A stretch of 6,703 bases of DNA from DASPKW01 sp038244055 (GTDB lineage: Bacteria; Planctomycetota; Phycisphaerae; Tepidisphaerales; Tepidisphaeraceae), in NCBI GenBank assembly GCA_038244055.1, contig JBBRTW010000408.1, positions 1 through 6,703 on the forward strand. Direction: 5' to 3'. Shown one piece after another: positions 5,816 through 6,703 of the stretch; positions within the stretch are counted from its first letter, which is position 1; the number at the start of each line of letters is the position of its first letter. The position numbers were made by a program, and so were the translations under genes. Under the pieces are notes generated by a model. That model was not told the origin of the DNA. It was given only the letters and a program-made list of their open reading frames with translations, and did not search any database.

Positions 5816-5845
5816 AAAAAAGGCCGGCGGGAGCTCCACCGGCCT
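5816..5845 (-). terminator. Rho-independent terminator of the cytochrome gene
   Basis: Read on the - strand, AGGCCGGTGG and CCGCCGGCCT form a 10-bp stem with one G-U pair and a 5-base loop, followed at once by six T (5816-5821, the first T shared with the stem). It lies 37 bases after the cytochrome stop codon. On the + strand there is no T-run behind the stem, so it serves mainly the - strand transcript. It abuts the right arm of the inverted repeat pair. Confidence 0.85.
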
Positions 5846-5882
5846 CTCATACCCGCGATTGCAGCGCGGCTTTATTGAAAGA

Positions 5883-6703
5883 TCAATCGCCGTTGTTGTG
5901 CGGCGGCATGGTTCCGCTCTGTCCGGCCGAGTGGCAGATGCCGCACTTCTTGTAGCCAATGGAGCGGGCGCGTCCCTGCAGCGCGAGTGGCTGGAGATTG
6001 TCATCGGCGCGCAGCGAAGGCCACCAGGCGTGCGGGCTGTTGTGGCAGGCGATGCAGAGCACGCCGCCGTGGCCTTTGGCATTGCGGTAGAGAACTTTGC
6101 CGGTGGAATATTTCACGCCGTGGCACTGCTCGCAGGTCGGCTCTTCCAGCCAGGGCTGCCGGCCGGCGCGGAGGCTGGCGGCCATCTTCTGCAAATCACC
6201 GTGGCAGTTGTCGCACTTGGGGTCGCCATGCACCGGGCCCATGTCCTTGATTTCGCTGCGATTGCATTGGGTCTTGGATCCGGGGTGGCAGTCGTAGCAG
6301 CCCGGCTGGCGGTCGGCCGGCAGGCCGGCATGCTTGCCGTGCATCGCCAGCGACATCGATGAAATCCCTGGCTTGCCGGCCGCCCCCAGAGCGTTATCCG
6401 AGTGACACGAAGCGCACAGCACCGGCCGCGCCGCCATCAGTTTTGTTCCCTGTTTCGCATCGTGCAGCGCGAGGATATTCCCATCGACGGTTGGCGTCTT
6501 GATATTTCCCTGGGCGATCCCACCGGTCTTGTGGCAGGTGGCGCAGTTGAGCTCATCCGAGACCGGCACGACGATCGAGGTGATGTTGGTGATCTTGCCT
6601 CCCTTGCCGGTGGACATGGCGATGGTCGCCCGCTGGAAGGGGTTCCAGACCATGTTGTCGTAGTAGGGGAGGGCGGGCACGCCCGTCGCTTCGAAGATGC
6701 CGG
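5883..6703 (-). CDS. Multihaem c-type cytochrome, C-terminal part (seven CXXCH)
   Basis: The frame is open to the window edge; 272 residues are visible before TGA at 5883-5885, and the true start lies outside. Numbered from the GTG at 6680, seven haem attachment sites are seen: CATCH (46), CASCH (89), CYDCH (128), CDNCH (156), CEQCH (183), CIACH (209) and CGICH (246). Exactly seven further histidines (73, 114, 117, 151, 204, 217, 261) are present, enough for bis-histidine ligation of every haem. Such proteins are exported, get their haems in the periplasm and move electrons to or from metals, minerals or periplasmic reductases. The layout, with GPVHGDPKCDNCHG, QPWLEEPTCEQCHG and CHNSPHAWWPS, resembles C-terminal parts of large multihaem cytochromes in anaerobic or metal-cycling bacteria, by memory only. 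The visible GIFEATGVPALPYYDNMV leader suggests a preceding domain. It is followed by its own terminator and is convergent with the deacetylase gene. Electron partner and function are unknown. Confidence 0.9.
   Translation of the reverse strand, partial: GIFEATGVPALPYYDNMVWNPFQRATIAMSTGKGGKITNITSIVVPVSDELNCATCHKTGGIAQGNIKTPTVDGNILALHDAKQGTKLMAARPVLCASCHSDNALGAAGKPGISSMSLAMHGKHAGLPADRQPGCYDCHPGSKTQCNRSEIKDMGPVHGDPKCDNCHGDLQKMAASLRAGRQPWLEEPTCEQCHGVKYSTGKVLYRNAKGHGGVLCIACHNSPHAWWPSLRADDNLQPLALQGRARSIGYKKCGICHSAGQSGTMPPHNNGD

Noticed and set aside
5739..6362. A 207-codon + strand frame rich in Ala and Val
   Set aside because: It starts in the repeat and lies antisense to the multihaem cytochrome with seven CXXCH motifs, which is certainly the coding strand.

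Overview
The window looks like chromosomal DNA of a high-GC, Gram-negative, free-living bacterium, most likely a member of Verrucomicrobiota or a close relative in the PVC group, possibly from a metagenome. This rests on three things. The genes are of types common there: apiosidase-like (DUF4038/DUF5060) glycoside hydrolases, a DUF1593 nucleoside-hydrolase-like protein and a multihaem cytochrome with secretion-type partners. The short dispersed repeats at about 4545-4640 and 5717-5814 resemble intergenic repeats I associate with such genomes. The transaldolase also has the form I recall from this group. The phylum call is inference, not proof.

Left block (1 to about 2855), all on the + strand, is a damaged polysaccharide-utilisation cluster. 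It holds the C-terminal end of an apiosidase-like glycoside hydrolase, then a 596-residue open reading frame, then a broken DUF1593 gene. In the 596-residue frame the first ~73 residues are the amino end of a cation-transporting P-type ATPase, joined in frame to a nearly complete second DUF5060/DUF4038 glycoside hydrolase. The DUF1593 gene is stopped early by TAG at 2807, and its family-like sequence stops at about 2852. Two gene breakpoints about 2.1 kb apart suggest either a recombined or inserted segment or an assembly chimera.

Middle block (about 2856-3486) is a gene-free, strongly C-over-G skewed spacer. It carries an 11-bp tandem duplication, two GC-rich palindromes and a perfect 16-bp parS-type palindrome (TGTTCCACGTGGAACA, 3346-3361), the binding site of the chromosome-segregation protein ParB. 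This suggests the locus lies in the origin-proximal part of a replicon.

Right block (3487-6703) looks intact. A transaldolase with a good ribosome binding site and a complete active site is followed, after a spacer of dispersed repeat sequence, by a PIG-L/LmbE-type deacetylase with an unusual N-terminal extension. A convergent gene on the - strand encodes the C-terminal part of a multihaem c-type cytochrome with seven visible CXXCH sites. The convergent ends are separated by a 25-bp inverted repeat pair, whose left arm supplies the stop codon of the deacetylase gene, and by a rho-independent terminator serving the cytochrome gene. I see no clear functional link between the three right-block genes beyond proximity. 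The window holds no recognisable CRISPR array, tRNA, rRNA, transposase or phage gene.
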